Assembly: GCA_022712315.1 (NCBI GenBank)
Contig: JALAGS010000076.1
Location: 1-47,170 of the forward strand
Direction: 5' to 3'
DNA length: 47,170 nucleotides
Source of the DNA: Sphingobacterium sp.
GTDB lineage: Bacteria > Bacteroidota > Bacteroidia > Sphingobacteriales > Sphingobacteriaceae
The stretch's first letter is position 1. Each line of letters begins with the position of its first letter. This document shows positions 34,258 through 43,217 of the stretch, piece after piece. Below the pieces are notes generated by a model. That model saw only the letters and a program-made list of their open reading frames with translations, was not told the origin of the DNA and made no database searches. A program made the translations under genes and the position numbers.

Positions 34258-34638
34258 ATGGGGAACGAAAAAAAGAGAATTCTTGTTATCGAAGATAATG
34301 AGATTCTATTGGGCACAATGCAATTTGTTCTTGCTAGGGAGGGCTATGATCTATTGCTTGCCAAATCTGGCAAAGAAGCACTCTCATTGGTTTCTGACGA
34401 AACAATTGATTTGGTCATAACGGACCTGGCATTACCTTTTGCCAATGGTTACGAAATTATTGATCGCATTAGAAAAAGCAATACGAATAATCAGGTACCT
34501 GTTATTATTATTTCCGGCTACCGTGATGATAACAGTATTGTAGAAGGATTTGAGGTGGGTGCGAATGATTATATTAAAAAACCTATTTCTCCTTCTGAAC
34601 TGATTTCACGCGTACGTTTAAGAATCGGCCATGCTTGA
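34258..34638 (+). CDS. Stand-alone receiver-domain protein of the polysaccharide locus
   Basis: The 126-residue protein is a CheY-like receiver with nothing after it. The phosphorylation site is complete: Glu12-Asp13, phospho-acceptor Asp56 in VITDLALP, Ser86 in IIISGY, and Lys108 in YIKKP. It has no DNA-binding or enzymatic output, so its effect must come through protein contact. Its stop overlaps the start of the HEAT-repeat membrane gene by 8 bases, suggesting coupled translation and joint function. No kinase gene is adjacent, so the phosphate donor must be elsewhere. It begins a five-gene co-directional run ending at 40988. Confidence 0.92.
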   Translation: MGNEKKRILVIEDNEILLGTMQFVLAREGYDLLLAKSGKEALSLVSDETIDLVITDLALPFANGYEIIDRIRKSNTNNQVPVIIISGYRDDNSIVEGFEVGANDYIKKPISPSELISRVRLRIGHA

Positions 34639-35767
34639 TAAGATGGAACATGCTATAAATTCAATTCGATCTTTTTTCGAAGGTGAGGGATGGCCTATTT
34701 TGGTCACTATAGCGCTTGTATTAAGTTTTCTACTTTGGGCTTTTTGTCTGATTGGCATTACGTTATTTTATTATCGGGACTTTCGCTATCGTTCTTATCA
34801 GGCCAAGATTTATCCTGTTCTTCGGGATTTCATCTATGAACATATCTTGATTGAAAATAGGGTCAGCCATTTTCCTATTGATCGACTGGCATTGGATCTA
34901 GATAAAGTAATCATACAGAAGGTAGTCCGCCATATATTGCATGAATTTATTTTCACCATTGGAGGGGAGAAAGGAAAGAGTATGCGTAATCTGTTCAATG
35001 AACTGGGGTTCGATAAAGAAGCGCAATATGAAATCAGACATGCAGGTAATCATGTGGTTGCAACTATAAGATCGCTATCCGATCTGGCGCTCATGGAAGT
35101 GGAGATTCAAGAAGAGGTTTTGACCCAATTGATGAATAGTTCGAGGACTGAAATTCGTGTATCGGCCTTTAAATACTTACTGCAGGTGAGAGGCGAGCAG
35201 TCCTTTGATATCGTTTTGCCACGTATTGAGGGGATTAATGAACTGGATGCGCTTGATATATATCAGGCAATTGTTTCTACAGATTATGTGGGCACTTATG
35301 AATTCTCGAAATGGCTGGATGCAACAAAAACTTTTGCGGTCAATAGCTTGATAATGGATCTCATGGTCTACTACCAGCAACTTGATGAAGAAAAGTTATG
35401 GCAACTCATTGTCTCGGATGAAAATTCTCAAATAAGCTTGAAGGCGATTAACGCTTTAGGAAAACTACTGGCTAGGGATAGTGAAGTTCGATTGGTTGAT
35501 TTTTATTCAGCAAAACGGCCCTTACATGTCAAGATTGAGATTATCAAAGCTTTAGGTCGTTTAGGTCAGGGAAAATCAATCGATCTTTTGGAAAATATAT
35601 TTAAGGATGAAAGTTCCGTGCTTGCCCTTCGTAAACATGCTTATCGTTCATTGGTTGCACAGAAACCCTACAGTATAGCACGCTTGCGCAAAATCGAGGA
35701 TGAGGTGGATGATCATGATTATAAGCTCATACGCTACGTTAATCATCCTATGGTTCATTACATCTAA
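34631..35767 (+). CDS. Membrane-anchored HEAT-repeat protein
   Basis: The 378-residue protein has an N-terminal membrane helix at about residues 20-48 (ILVTIALVLSFLLWAFCLIG) followed by a long soluble helical part, presumably cytoplasmic. HEAT-type repeats are seen in the second half (RTEIRVSAFKYLLQVRGEQS, SQISLKAINALGKLLARDSE, HVKIEIIKALGRLGQGKSID, SVLALRKHAYRSLVAQ). HEAT arrays usually form protein-binding solenoids. The gene overlaps the receiver gene by 8 bases and precedes the glycosyltransferase by 32 bp, so it may carry the receiver signal to the synthase in the inner membrane. That role is inference; no enzyme motif is present. Confidence 0.82.
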   Translation: MLDKMEHAINSIRSFFEGEGWPILVTIALVLSFLLWAFCLIGITLFYYRDFRYRSYQAKIYPVLRDFIYEHILIENRVSHFPIDRLALDLDKVIIQKVVRHILHEFIFTIGGEKGKSMRNLFNELGFDKEAQYEIRHAGNHVVATIRSLSDLALMEVEIQEEVLTQLMNSSRTEIRVSAFKYLLQVRGEQSFDIVLPRIEGINELDALDIYQAIVSTDYVGTYEFSKWLDATKTFAVNSLIMDLMVYYQQLDEEKLWQLIVSDENSQISLKAINALGKLLARDSEVRLVDFYSAKRPLHVKIEIIKALGRLGQGKSIDLLENIFKDESSVLALRKHAYRSLVAQKPYSIARLRKIEDEVDDHDYKLIRYVNHPMVHYI

Positions 35768-35799
35768 TTCTTTAAACTGTTTTATAAAACGTATCTGCT

Positions 35800-37236
35800 A
35801 TGAAACATTTTATTTTTTCAATAGAATTTGTTTTCGGATTTTATTGCCTTTTGCTTCTGATTGTCTATGTCATGTTATTTCGGATGTCATCCATATCCAT
35901 TCGCAAGAATCTTCGGAAAAGAAAATCCAGACGTGTACAGACATTAATGGAGTCTGAGATTGCCCCGGGTGTTAGTATTGTGGCTCCGGCATATAATGAA
36001 TCGGTAACGATCGTCAATAATGTGCGCTCACTGATGACTCTGTTTTACCCACGGTATGAAGTCGTTATTGTAAATGACGGGAGTAAAGATGATACATTGG
36101 AAAAGCTAATAAAGGAGTTTGATCTTGTTCAGGTAGATTTTTTGGTTGATTATTTGGTGCCTTGTAAGGAAATCAAGGCGATCTATAAATCTAGAGATAT
36201 ATCCCATAAACGGTTAACCATTGTTGACAAGGTAAATGGGGGAAGTAAGGCCGATGCTGTGAATGCGGGGATCAATGTGGCATCTTTTCCTTATATATTA
36301 AATACGGATGTGGATTGTGTGCTTGCCAATGATACTTTGGTTCAGCTCATGGAGGCCGTATTAGACGCTAATGAGCGCGTCATTGCTGTAGGGGCTACAC
36401 TGCGCATGTCGAATTCCAGTTATGTAGATTCAGGAATGTTAGTCGAAGCGGCATTACCCAAACCAATATTGGCGCGTTTTCAGGAAATGGAATACATTCG
36501 TTCCTATCTCTTAGGAAAAATGGGTTGGAACTACCTAAATTGTATCCCAAATGTATCTGGAGGCTTAGGGCTGTTTGATAAAGAGATTCTTATTTCTGCG
36601 GGAGGTTATGATTCACAGTCTCTTGGGGAGGACATGGAAATGGTGACGAGAATGTGTATGACGATGTGTGATAATAATCAAAAATATGAAGTTAAATATA
36701 TTCCCCAGACACTTTGTTGGACAGAGGGACCTGATAGTTTGAAAATGTTGACACGTCAACGTATACGATGGGCGAGAGGCTTGATGCAGATCATGCGTAC
36801 ACACCGTAAGGCGTTTCTTAATCCTAAGTATAAAAAGTTTGGGCTTATCGTGTTTCCCTACAACGCTATTTTCGAGTTTTTTGCACCTATCATGGAAATT
36901 TTGGGTATTTTTTTCTACATCTATCTTATCCTGACTCATGGTATTAATTGGCCAATGGCGATTCTGTTATTGATTTTCGTCTATATGTTTTCGGTTTTTT
37001 TGACAAGCTTTTCTATTTTATTGGACAATTACGTATATAAATATTATAAGCGCAGAAAAGATATCGTACGTTTATGTCTCACAGCGTTTATAGAGCCTTT
37101 CCTATATCATCCGATTATCGTTTACAGCTCAATAAAAGGTTATATACAGGAACTCTTTGGGAAAAAACATGCCTGGGGAGAGATGAAAAGAAAAGGTACC
37201 CTGTCTCCTTTACCCTCTGATCGCATTAAAAAATAA
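35800..37236 (+). CDS. Processive family 2 glycosyltransferase (polysaccharide synthase)
   Basis: This 478-residue inner-membrane synthase has an N-terminal helix (residues 5-28), a cytosolic GT-A domain and three or four C-terminal helices (about 345-460). All motifs of processive synthases are intact: PAYNE near 64 and VNDGSKDDT (Asp93), TDVD (DxD at 170-172), GED (276-278) and QRIRW (320-324). These are shared with PgaC/IcaA, hyaluronan and cellulose synthases, so it should build and extrude a beta-linked polymer from a nucleotide sugar. It lacks a PilZ domain. The sugar cannot be read from sequence. Neighbours are a HEAT protein before and a YaiO-type exporter candidate 4 bp after. Confidence 0.92.
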   Translation: MKHFIFSIEFVFGFYCLLLLIVYVMLFRMSSISIRKNLRKRKSRRVQTLMESEIAPGVSIVAPAYNESVTIVNNVRSLMTLFYPRYEVVIVNDGSKDDTLEKLIKEFDLVQVDFLVDYLVPCKEIKAIYKSRDISHKRLTIVDKVNGGSKADAVNAGINVASFPYILNTDVDCVLANDTLVQLMEAVLDANERVIAVGATLRMSNSSYVDSGMLVEAALPKPILARFQEMEYIRSYLLGKMGWNYLNCIPNVSGGLGLFDKEILISAGGYDSQSLGEDMEMVTRMCMTMCDNNQKYEVKYIPQTLCWTEGPDSLKMLTRQRIRWARGLMQIMRTHRKAFLNPKYKKFGLIVFPYNAIFEFFAPIMEILGIFFYIYLILTHGINWPMAILLLIFVYMFSVFLTSFSILLDNYVYKYYKRRKDIVRLCLTAFIEPFLYHPIIVYSSIKGYIQELFGKKHAWGEMKRKGTLSPLPSDRIKK

Positions 37237-37240
37237 AAAG

Positions 37241-38773
37241 ATGAAAAGATTATTCACATTTGCAGTAATTTTTTGTTTGCCATTTCTACCGCAAGCTATT
37301 CAAGCACAGGTTAATTGGCAAAATAAAAAATATGATGTCGATAGCTTGGTTTCGAAGTCAATTGCTTATTTACAGGATGGAAAAATCGATGAGTCAATTG
37401 CATTAAGCAAAGCCGTTTTATTGAAGTATCCCAAATACACAGATTTTAAATATATCTTAGGTTTAAGTTATCAGAAAATGGGTCGTGGAGACTGGGCTGT
37501 TCCCTATTTTGAGGAAGTTATTTCTACAGAGCCTGCTTATCGGGATGTTTATCCTTCATTGGCTGCTTTATACGAATCTTCTGGTCAATATGAGAAAGCC
37601 GCAGCAACTTGGCAATTGGCCCTTAGGTATTTTCCAAAAGACATTGAAATCGCAAATCTGTACCATGAATTTGACGTAAGGAATTTAAAGCGTGAAGGTG
37701 AAATACGTATGGACAACTGGTATAAAAAAGGGCGGAAATTTGTTACGGACGGAGATCTGCAAAAGGCTCTGGCTTATTCGGACAGTATGCGGCTTGCTGA
37801 CCCAAAAGATAATCGTTTCTTATATTTGCGTTCAAGTGCTTTAATTGCAAATAAGGAGTATAATAAAGCGAAGGGTGATTTTGAAACGTTATGGAATGTT
37901 GGTGATAGTTCGGTATTCGTAACCGAGCAATTGGCTAATATAGCTGTGTTCAATAAAGATTATCAAACTGCATTGAACTATATGAATCAACTGGTGGAGA
38001 AATCGCCTCAAAATGAACAATACCGCCATTTGACGAAAGTATATCGGGAGAACTTGCCTTACAAGTTCTATATCGGCGCAAATCATATGCAAAGCTCGCA
38101 AGATCGGCCGAACGGGCATTTCTTTATTTCCGGGTTAGAATACGGTCAGCGGATAGGAGAGAAGAACATGCTCATTGGTCAGTTTAACTACGGGAATAGA
38201 CGTGGTGAAAAAGGATATCAGGCCGGTTTGGATGCCTGGATTAATTATAGTAAATATATGTATGCGTATCATCAAATAGCCTGGGCCGATGGTAGCGTAT
38301 TTCCAACATGGCGAGCTTCTTATAGTCTTTATCGTGAGGCGGGGCTATGGCTCTTTGATTTAGGTGGGCGATATGTCCGGACCAATGACAATTCGAATAA
38401 CTATGGTATGGTTGCATCAGCAGGCCGATACTTTGGACCTACTTTCGTCTATCTTAGGGGATTTCTAATGCGTGATGAACAGCGATGGAACCAGGCTTAT
38501 TCACTGGCAATTAGGCACTATTATAACAGCGAAAAACCAAATTCTTATGTTACATTAATTGCCAATATCGGTACATCGCCGGATGATCCATCCCGTTATC
38601 AATTTCTGAACAATCGTTTTGGTTTTCTATCACGATCGGTTAATGCGGGATGGCAGCACCGTATAGAAAATTGGGGCTTTACACTTATGGGGGGCTGGAG
38701 CTACTACAAAGTGGCTGATAACAAATTTATGAACCAATATGACCTGAATCTATCATTAAGGAAATATTTTTAA
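37241..38773 (+). CDS. TPR plus YaiO-type outer-membrane beta-barrel protein
   Basis: A signal peptide (MKRLFTFAVIFCLPFLPQAI, cut after QAQ) is followed by about six TPR-like units (residues 30-260: SIAYLQDGKIDESIALSKAV, YILGLSYQKMGRGDWAVPYF, SLAALYESSGQYEKAAATW). A C-terminal region (about 270-510) of alternating aromatic strands ends in YDLNLSLRKYF with terminal Phe, as in an outer-membrane barrel of the YaiO family. The order TPR then barrel recalls PgaA, the export porin of poly-N-acetylglucosamine. Set 4 bp after a processive synthase, it is the likely outer-membrane exit for its product. Export is inferred from architecture and context; 510 residues. Confidence 0.82.
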   Translation: MKRLFTFAVIFCLPFLPQAIQAQVNWQNKKYDVDSLVSKSIAYLQDGKIDESIALSKAVLLKYPKYTDFKYILGLSYQKMGRGDWAVPYFEEVISTEPAYRDVYPSLAALYESSGQYEKAAATWQLALRYFPKDIEIANLYHEFDVRNLKREGEIRMDNWYKKGRKFVTDGDLQKALAYSDSMRLADPKDNRFLYLRSSALIANKEYNKAKGDFETLWNVGDSSVFVTEQLANIAVFNKDYQTALNYMNQLVEKSPQNEQYRHLTKVYRENLPYKFYIGANHMQSSQDRPNGHFFISGLEYGQRIGEKNMLIGQFNYGNRRGEKGYQAGLDAWINYSKYMYAYHQIAWADGSVFPTWRASYSLYREAGLWLFDLGGRYVRTNDNSNNYGMVASAGRYFGPTFVYLRGFLMRDEQRWNQAYSLAIRHYYNSEKPNSYVTLIANIGTSPDDPSRYQFLNNRFGFLSRSVNAGWQHRIENWGFTLMGGWSYYKVADNKFMNQYDLNLSLRKYF

Positions 38774-38774
38774 T

Positions 38775-40988
38775 ATGATGTGGAAGTTTATGTTATGCTT
38801 ATTGTCTATTGTAACGATAGTTCAAGGTAAGGAAAGAATTACATTGGTTGAAAATGGAAGAACGGATTATGTAATTCAAGCCAATATGCAGGATCCTCTT
38901 TTACAAAAAGCTGTAGACGTTATCAACGTATTTACAGCGGAAAGCACGGGGGCTAAGTTTGCGATAGGGGCTAAATTGGAAGGAACCCGTGCCATTTTTT
39001 TAGAGAAAGTGCCCATAAATAGTACATTTCCCGAGGATAGTTATTCCATTCAAGTTGTAGGGAATAGTATCTATATCAAAGGAAGTGGTAAAGGTGTGTT
39101 GTTTGCAGCCTATCGATATGTACGAGATATCATAGGTGGAAGAAAATGGTATGCAGGCAAGGAAAATACATATATTCCGAAATTAACGCATTTAGCTGTA
39201 GATTCAGGCTTAAAGATTTATGCTAAGCCCGATTTTAAGTTTAGAGAGGTTTATTTCCCTATAGAGTTAGATCAGGAGTATATGGATTGGTATGGTTTGC
39301 ATAACCTGGAGGAAAGATGGGGCGACTGGGGGCATAACTTTAGCAAAATATTACCGCCATCAGTTTATTTTAAGGATCATCCTGAATATTATTCCTTATA
39401 TGATGGGAAACGCCAGCCTATTCAACTCTGTTTGTCCAATGAGGAGGTTTTTCATCACACTGTAGCCTATTTTAAACAGAAGATGCTCGAAAATCCTGCA
39501 GCTATCTACTGGTCCATTGCGGCCAATGATGATATCGGAAGCTGTACCTGTGATCGTTGCCAGGCTATTGATAAGAAAGAAGGCGGGCCACAAGGCTCAC
39601 TGGTCCGTTTCGTAAATAGAGTAGCTGCTCAATTTCCCGACAAGAAATTCACTACACTGGCCTATCTGGAATCTGCAAATGCTCCAGCACAGCTCCGTGT
39701 CGCAGATAATGTCACCGTTATTTTAAGTAATATCGATGCTTTTAGAAAAAATGATATGGAGAGTGAACCTTCTGCGGCAGCATTCCGTAGACAATTGGGG
39801 GCTTGGAAAGCTAAGGCTAAACATGTATTTGTGTGGGATTATCTGACACAGTTTACCAATTATCTTGCACCTTTTCCGATTCAAGGTACGATGCAGCCGA
39901 GTTTGCAGTACCTGAAGTCACAGGGTGTCGAAGGAGTCTTTTTGCAGGGGGGAGGGAGCACCTATAGTGATATGGCGGAGCTAAATGCCTATATATTGGC
40001 TAATCTCGCCTGGAATACAGGGCTTTCAGAAAAGCAGCTGACCGACGAGTTTATGGAGGGCTATTATGGCAAGGCGGGACCGTTTATCAAAGCCTATCTT
40101 GATCAACGAAGAAATCATTTGCCCGGTGCCTCGTCAGCGCTGTCGATCTATGGAAATCCGATTGACAATAGAAAAGACTTTTTAAGTCCAGAAGCCATGG
40201 ACCAATATAGTACATTATTGGAAAAGGCCGAAGTTGCCAGTAAAGGAAATCCAATATTGGAGTCGCGTGTTAGACGTATTGGATTGGGATTGGATTATAC
40301 GTATTTGCAACAGGCCAGATTTTATGGTCCACATCAGCATGGTATATTTGAGCAAGAGGAGGGACGCTGGAAGGTAAGACCCAATGTTAGCCGTAAAGTA
40401 AAACAATTTATTGAAGATGCCAAAAGACTAGGCGTCGTGGAGCTCGCCGAAGGTGGCGTATCGCCCGATGGCTATGCAAAGGAGTGGGCGGAGATATTCA
40501 ATGCTGGTGTTAGAGCTAACAAAGCCTCGGAAGCAATTGTAAAACTGAAATACCCATTTGATCCTTCTTTCCCCGCTAACGGATTGAAGACACTAACGGA
40601 TAGCGTACCCGGTTATATGGATTATAGTTATAATTGGCTGTTGTGGAATGGTAATCCAATGGATATCACTTTTGATTTTAAACAGGAGAGACAAATTGAT
40701 ACCATTGAGCTCAGTTTTCTAAAAGATGCCAGACATTGGATATTTCCACCCAAGGAAATCAGGGTTTCTGTTTCTAACAATGGAACAGATTTTCAGGAAG
40801 TACTTTTCCATAAGCTTGAATCTGCAGAGGAGGATTATACCTTGGAGAAGGTCTGTTATCGCGCATTCATAAATGACCGTATTAAAGTGGTCAAAGTTTA
40901 TGCTGAGCCCTTGCCAAAATTACCCGAATGGAGGTACCATCCGAAGCGAAAGGCGCTTATCGCTTGTGATGAAATCTGGCTAAATTAA
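38775..40988 (+). CDS. Secreted DUF4838 glycoside-hydrolase-like protein
   Basis: A short signal peptide (MMWKFMLCLLSIVTIVQG) begins a 737-residue protein. Residues about 20-130 look like the N-terminal mixed alpha/beta domain common before GH20/GH67/GH84-type barrels (LLQKAVDVINVFTAESTGAK, GKGVLFAAYRYVRDIIGG). Residues about 150-450 match the DUF4838 pattern (KFREVYFP, DHPEYYSLYDGKRQPIQLCL, WSIAANDDIGSCTCDRCQAI with its CTCDRC cluster, FVWDYLTQFTNYL, GVFLQGGGSTYSDMAELNAY). The C-terminal part (about 620-737) resembles a discoidin-type sugar-binding domain (ITFDFKQERQIDTIELSFL). It starts one base after the YaiO gene, so it belongs to this operon and may trim or remodel the exported polymer, as the PgaB hydrolase domain does. 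The catalytic residues are not assigned. Confidence 0.82.
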   Translation: MMWKFMLCLLSIVTIVQGKERITLVENGRTDYVIQANMQDPLLQKAVDVINVFTAESTGAKFAIGAKLEGTRAIFLEKVPINSTFPEDSYSIQVVGNSIYIKGSGKGVLFAAYRYVRDIIGGRKWYAGKENTYIPKLTHLAVDSGLKIYAKPDFKFREVYFPIELDQEYMDWYGLHNLEERWGDWGHNFSKILPPSVYFKDHPEYYSLYDGKRQPIQLCLSNEEVFHHTVAYFKQKMLENPAAIYWSIAANDDIGSCTCDRCQAIDKKEGGPQGSLVRFVNRVAAQFPDKKFTTLAYLESANAPAQLRVADNVTVILSNIDAFRKNDMESEPSAAAFRRQLGAWKAKAKHVFVWDYLTQFTNYLAPFPIQGTMQPSLQYLKSQGVEGVFLQGGGSTYSDMAELNAYILANLAWNTGLSEKQLTDEFMEGYYGKAGPFIKAYLDQRRNHLPGASSALSIYGNPIDNRKDFLSPEAMDQYSTLLEKAEVASKGNPILESRVRRIGLGLDYTYLQQARFYGPHQHGIFEQEEGRWKVRPNVSRKVKQFIEDAKRLGVVELAEGGVSPDGYAKEWAEIFNAGVRANKASEAIVKLKYPFDPSFPANGLKTLTDSVPGYMDYSYNWLLWNGNPMDITFDFKQERQIDTIELSFLKDARHWIFPPKEIRVSVSNNGTDFQEVLFHKLESAEEDYTLEKVCYRAFINDRIKVVKVYAEPLPKLPEWRYHPKRKALIACDEIWLN

Positions 40989-41083
40989 TTTAGAAATCTT
41001 ATTTGAACTGAATTTTTACCGGTGTGGATATTGTTCTACAATAATTTATTTAGCAGTATAATTTTATATGGAAAATGATTAAA

Positions 41084-41096
41084 TTAGTTTAACTAA
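41084..41096. promoter_or_regulatory. Palindrome upstream of aquaporin gene
   Basis: TTAGTT T AACTAA is a perfect 6-1-6 inverted repeat 17 bases before the aquaporin ATG, possibly an operator. No clear promoter box was fixed. Confidence 0.3.
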
Positions 41097-41113
41097 GTTA
41101 TAAACAGATTCAT

Positions 41114-41830
41114 ATGGAAATTAAAACATCTTCAAAATTTGTCGCTGAACTCATTGGAACATTTGGTTTGGTGCTTTTTGGCTGCGGAGCGGCCGCCATT
41201 GCAGGAGCCAACACCATGGGGGGGCTTTCTGGACTCGGACTCTTGGGTATTGCCGTTGCTTTCGGTCTATCGGTTGTCGTTTTTGCCTACGCAATCGGGG
41301 GAATTTCTGGCTGTCATATTAATCCTGCGGTGACAGTTGGCGTATTATTGGCAGGAAGAATGTCAGCCAAGGACGCGATCGTCTATATTGTTGCTCAATT
41401 TATTGGAGCACTCTTGGGCGCGTTTGTCCTTCAACAGATTTTAAGTGGGCAATTGGTCGGCTTTACGCCAGGTGAGTGGGCTTATGGTTCAAACGGCTGG
41501 GGTAAGGGCTATCAAAACGAATATGGCACTGTTTCGGCCTTTCTGATTGAAGCGGTATTAACCTTTATCTTTCTATTTGTGATCCTAGCAACAACTTCGA
41601 AAGTAGGCAATAGTACAATGGCCGGACTCGCTATCGGTTTTACGCTTCTTTTGATCCATTTAGTAGCTATTCCGGTGACAGGTACATCGGTTAATCCTGC
41701 CCGTTCATTTGGACCTGCAGTGCTGGCTGGTGGTCAGGCTTTATCACAGCTTTGGCTGTTTATTGTTGCGCCTCTTGTAGGAGCGGCTGTAGCAGCAGGA
41801 GTGTGGAAAGCACTGGAGCCTAAAGATTAG
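41114..41830 (+). CDS. aqpZ: Aquaporin Z-type water channel
   Basis: This 238-residue MIP-family inner-membrane channel has six helices and two NPA loops: HINPAV (Asn70) and SVNPARSFGP (Asn194). The selectivity-filter residues match water-specific AqpZ: His182 in LIHLVAIPVTGTSVNPAR, Thr191 and Arg197, with the same 9- and 15-residue spacing from the His as in the E. coli protein. This favours water over glycerol. It is a single gene ended by a strong terminator. It lies 125 bp after the polysaccharide genes and may respond to related osmotic conditions, but there is no direct evidence for co-regulation. Confidence 0.95.
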   Translation: MEIKTSSKFVAELIGTFGLVLFGCGAAAIAGANTMGGLSGLGLLGIAVAFGLSVVVFAYAIGGISGCHINPAVTVGVLLAGRMSAKDAIVYIVAQFIGALLGAFVLQQILSGQLVGFTPGEWAYGSNGWGKGYQNEYGTVSAFLIEAVLTFIFLFVILATTSKVGNSTMAGLAIGFTLLLIHLVAIPVTGTSVNPARSFGPAVLAGGQALSQLWLFIVAPLVGAAVAAGVWKALEPKD

Positions 41831-41848
41831 TCTTTTTAACTTTATAGG

Positions 41849-41890
41849 AAACGCCCCATAAGTATATGGTTACTTATGGGGCGTTTTCGT
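41849..41890. terminator. Strong terminator between aqpZ and threonine aldolase
   Basis: AAACGCCCCATAAGTA (41849-41864) and TACTTATGGGGCGTTT (41871-41886) form a perfect 16-bp stem with a 6-base loop and flanking A and T runs. It can end both convergent transcripts. Confidence 0.92.
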
Positions 41891-41921
41891 TTATGATCTA
41901 GATGAGCAAGGTGTGAGCCGC

Positions 41922-42947
41922 CTATGAATTCAGTATGTCGTTTATGAAGTTATTGACCTGTGTCTCATCTGTTGCCCATGAGGTAATCAAACGTATCGCT
42001 GCATAATCTGGGTCTATATCCTTCCAAATATAAAATTGGTAATTTAAACTCAGCGTTTCGATAACCGATTTAGGTAAAATAGGAAAGATCTGATTCGTCG
42101 TCGATTCTGTTAGAAAGGAATATCCTTTTTCTTTGATAGCCTTCGCCATCCGCATTGCAAATGAATTTGCTTTTAATGCCAGTTCAAGATACAGATCATC
42201 TTTAAATAATTCTAAAAATTGAATGGAGAGCACTCTGCCTTTAGCGAGCAAGGCACCCTTCTGTTTGATAGCATACTCAAAATCTAATGCTAACTCGGGA
42301 CGGTTGAACACAACCGCTTCACCTAGAAGCGCACCATTTTTTGTTCCGCCAATATAGAAAACGTCACTGTATTTAGCGATAGCTGCAAATGTTAGATCGT
42401 TGTTTTCTGCAGTTAAGGCATGACCTAGGCGCGCACCATCCACGTAAAGTAACAGTTGCTGCTGCTGACAGCATAGGTATAGCGCTTTCAGCTCCACTAA
42501 AGAATATATCGTGCCGATTTCAGTCGAGTTCGAAATATAAACTATTCGTGGCTTTACAACATGTGGCGCCAATGCATGGTCTTTTAATATTTTTAGGATA
42601 TCTTCAGGTGTCAATTTTCCATCCGCTGTTTCAACGGTAATGACTTTATGTCCAGTTGCTTCTATGGCACCAGTTTCATTGGCAGATATATGCCCTGTTT
42701 TTGCACTAATGACTGCCTCATGCACACGTAAGAGAAACGATATAACAAGCAGATTCGTTTGTGTTCCCCCGGATAAAAAGTGGATAACAGCGTGTTGGTT
42801 ATCAATCTTATTCCTTAAAACCGTTTTTGCTTCTTTCGAATAATCATCTTCTCCATAACCCAATTGCTGTATCAGATTAGTTTCAACAAGTTTATCTAAA
42901 ATGCGGGGATGTGCCCCTTCTGAATAATCATTTTTAAAGTTATACAT
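41922..42947 (-). CDS. Low-specificity L-threonine aldolase family protein
   Basis: This PLP fold-type I enzyme of the beta-eliminating lyase family splits threonine or allo-threonine into glycine and acetaldehyde. Visible features are NDYSEGAHPRILDKL at the start, FLSGGTQTNLLVIS, ANETGAIEATGHKVI (His contacting the cofactor), LYVDGARLGHAL (Asp170) and YIGGTKNGALLGEA with Schiff-base Lys203. The 341-residue length is normal. It is transcribed alone from a likely promoter at 43030-43037. Related enzymes can act on other beta-hydroxy amino acids, so the exact substrate is open. Confidence 0.9.
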   Translation of the reverse strand: MYNFKNDYSEGAHPRILDKLVETNLIQQLGYGEDDYSKEAKTVLRNKIDNQHAVIHFLSGGTQTNLLVISFLLRVHEAVISAKTGHISANETGAIEATGHKVITVETADGKLTPEDILKILKDHALAPHVVKPRIVYISNSTEIGTIYSLVELKALYLCCQQQQLLLYVDGARLGHALTAENNDLTFAAIAKYSDVFYIGGTKNGALLGEAVVFNRPELALDFEYAIKQKGALLAKGRVLSIQFLELFKDDLYLELALKANSFAMRMAKAIKEKGYSFLTESTTNQIFPILPKSVIETLSLNYQFYIWKDIDPDYAAIRLITSWATDETQVNNFINDILNS

Positions 42948-43029
42948 AAATCTATCTATTTAGTGCAGATGCGCTCCATACTTAATCCGAAATCATTCCT
43001 CCAACAGGAAATTCGGGTGTTGTGAAGGT

Positions 43030-43037
43030 CAAATGTA
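43030..43037 (-). promoter_or_regulatory. Candidate -7 box of the threonine aldolase gene
   Basis: CAAATGTA on the + strand reads TACATTTG on the - strand, an exact TANNTTTG match, 82 bases before the start codon. No good -33 box was found. A looser inverted repeat TCTCAGA/TCTGAGA (43063-43069, 43090-43096) lies upstream of it. Confidence 0.4.
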
Positions 43038-43180
43038 TAAATACAATCTCGTTTTTTACTAATCTCAGAAGGGAAAACACAATTAAACATCTGAGAGAGT
43101 TACGTTCTTTACAAGAGAAAGAAAAATTATGCTATTCATTTTTATCATATCTTTTACTCAACTATTGACTAAATTCGAAA

Positions 43181-43188
43181 TAGATTTG
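43181..43188 (+). promoter_or_regulatory. Candidate -7 box of the VOC-protein gene
   Basis: TAGATTTG fits TANNTTTG exactly and stands 29 bases before the start codon, a usual distance. The TTG at 43165-43167 is too close to be its -33 partner, so the upstream element is unclear. Confidence 0.4.
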
Positions 43189-43217
43189 AAGCAAGTTTTA
43201 TTTAATCTTACCGTAGA

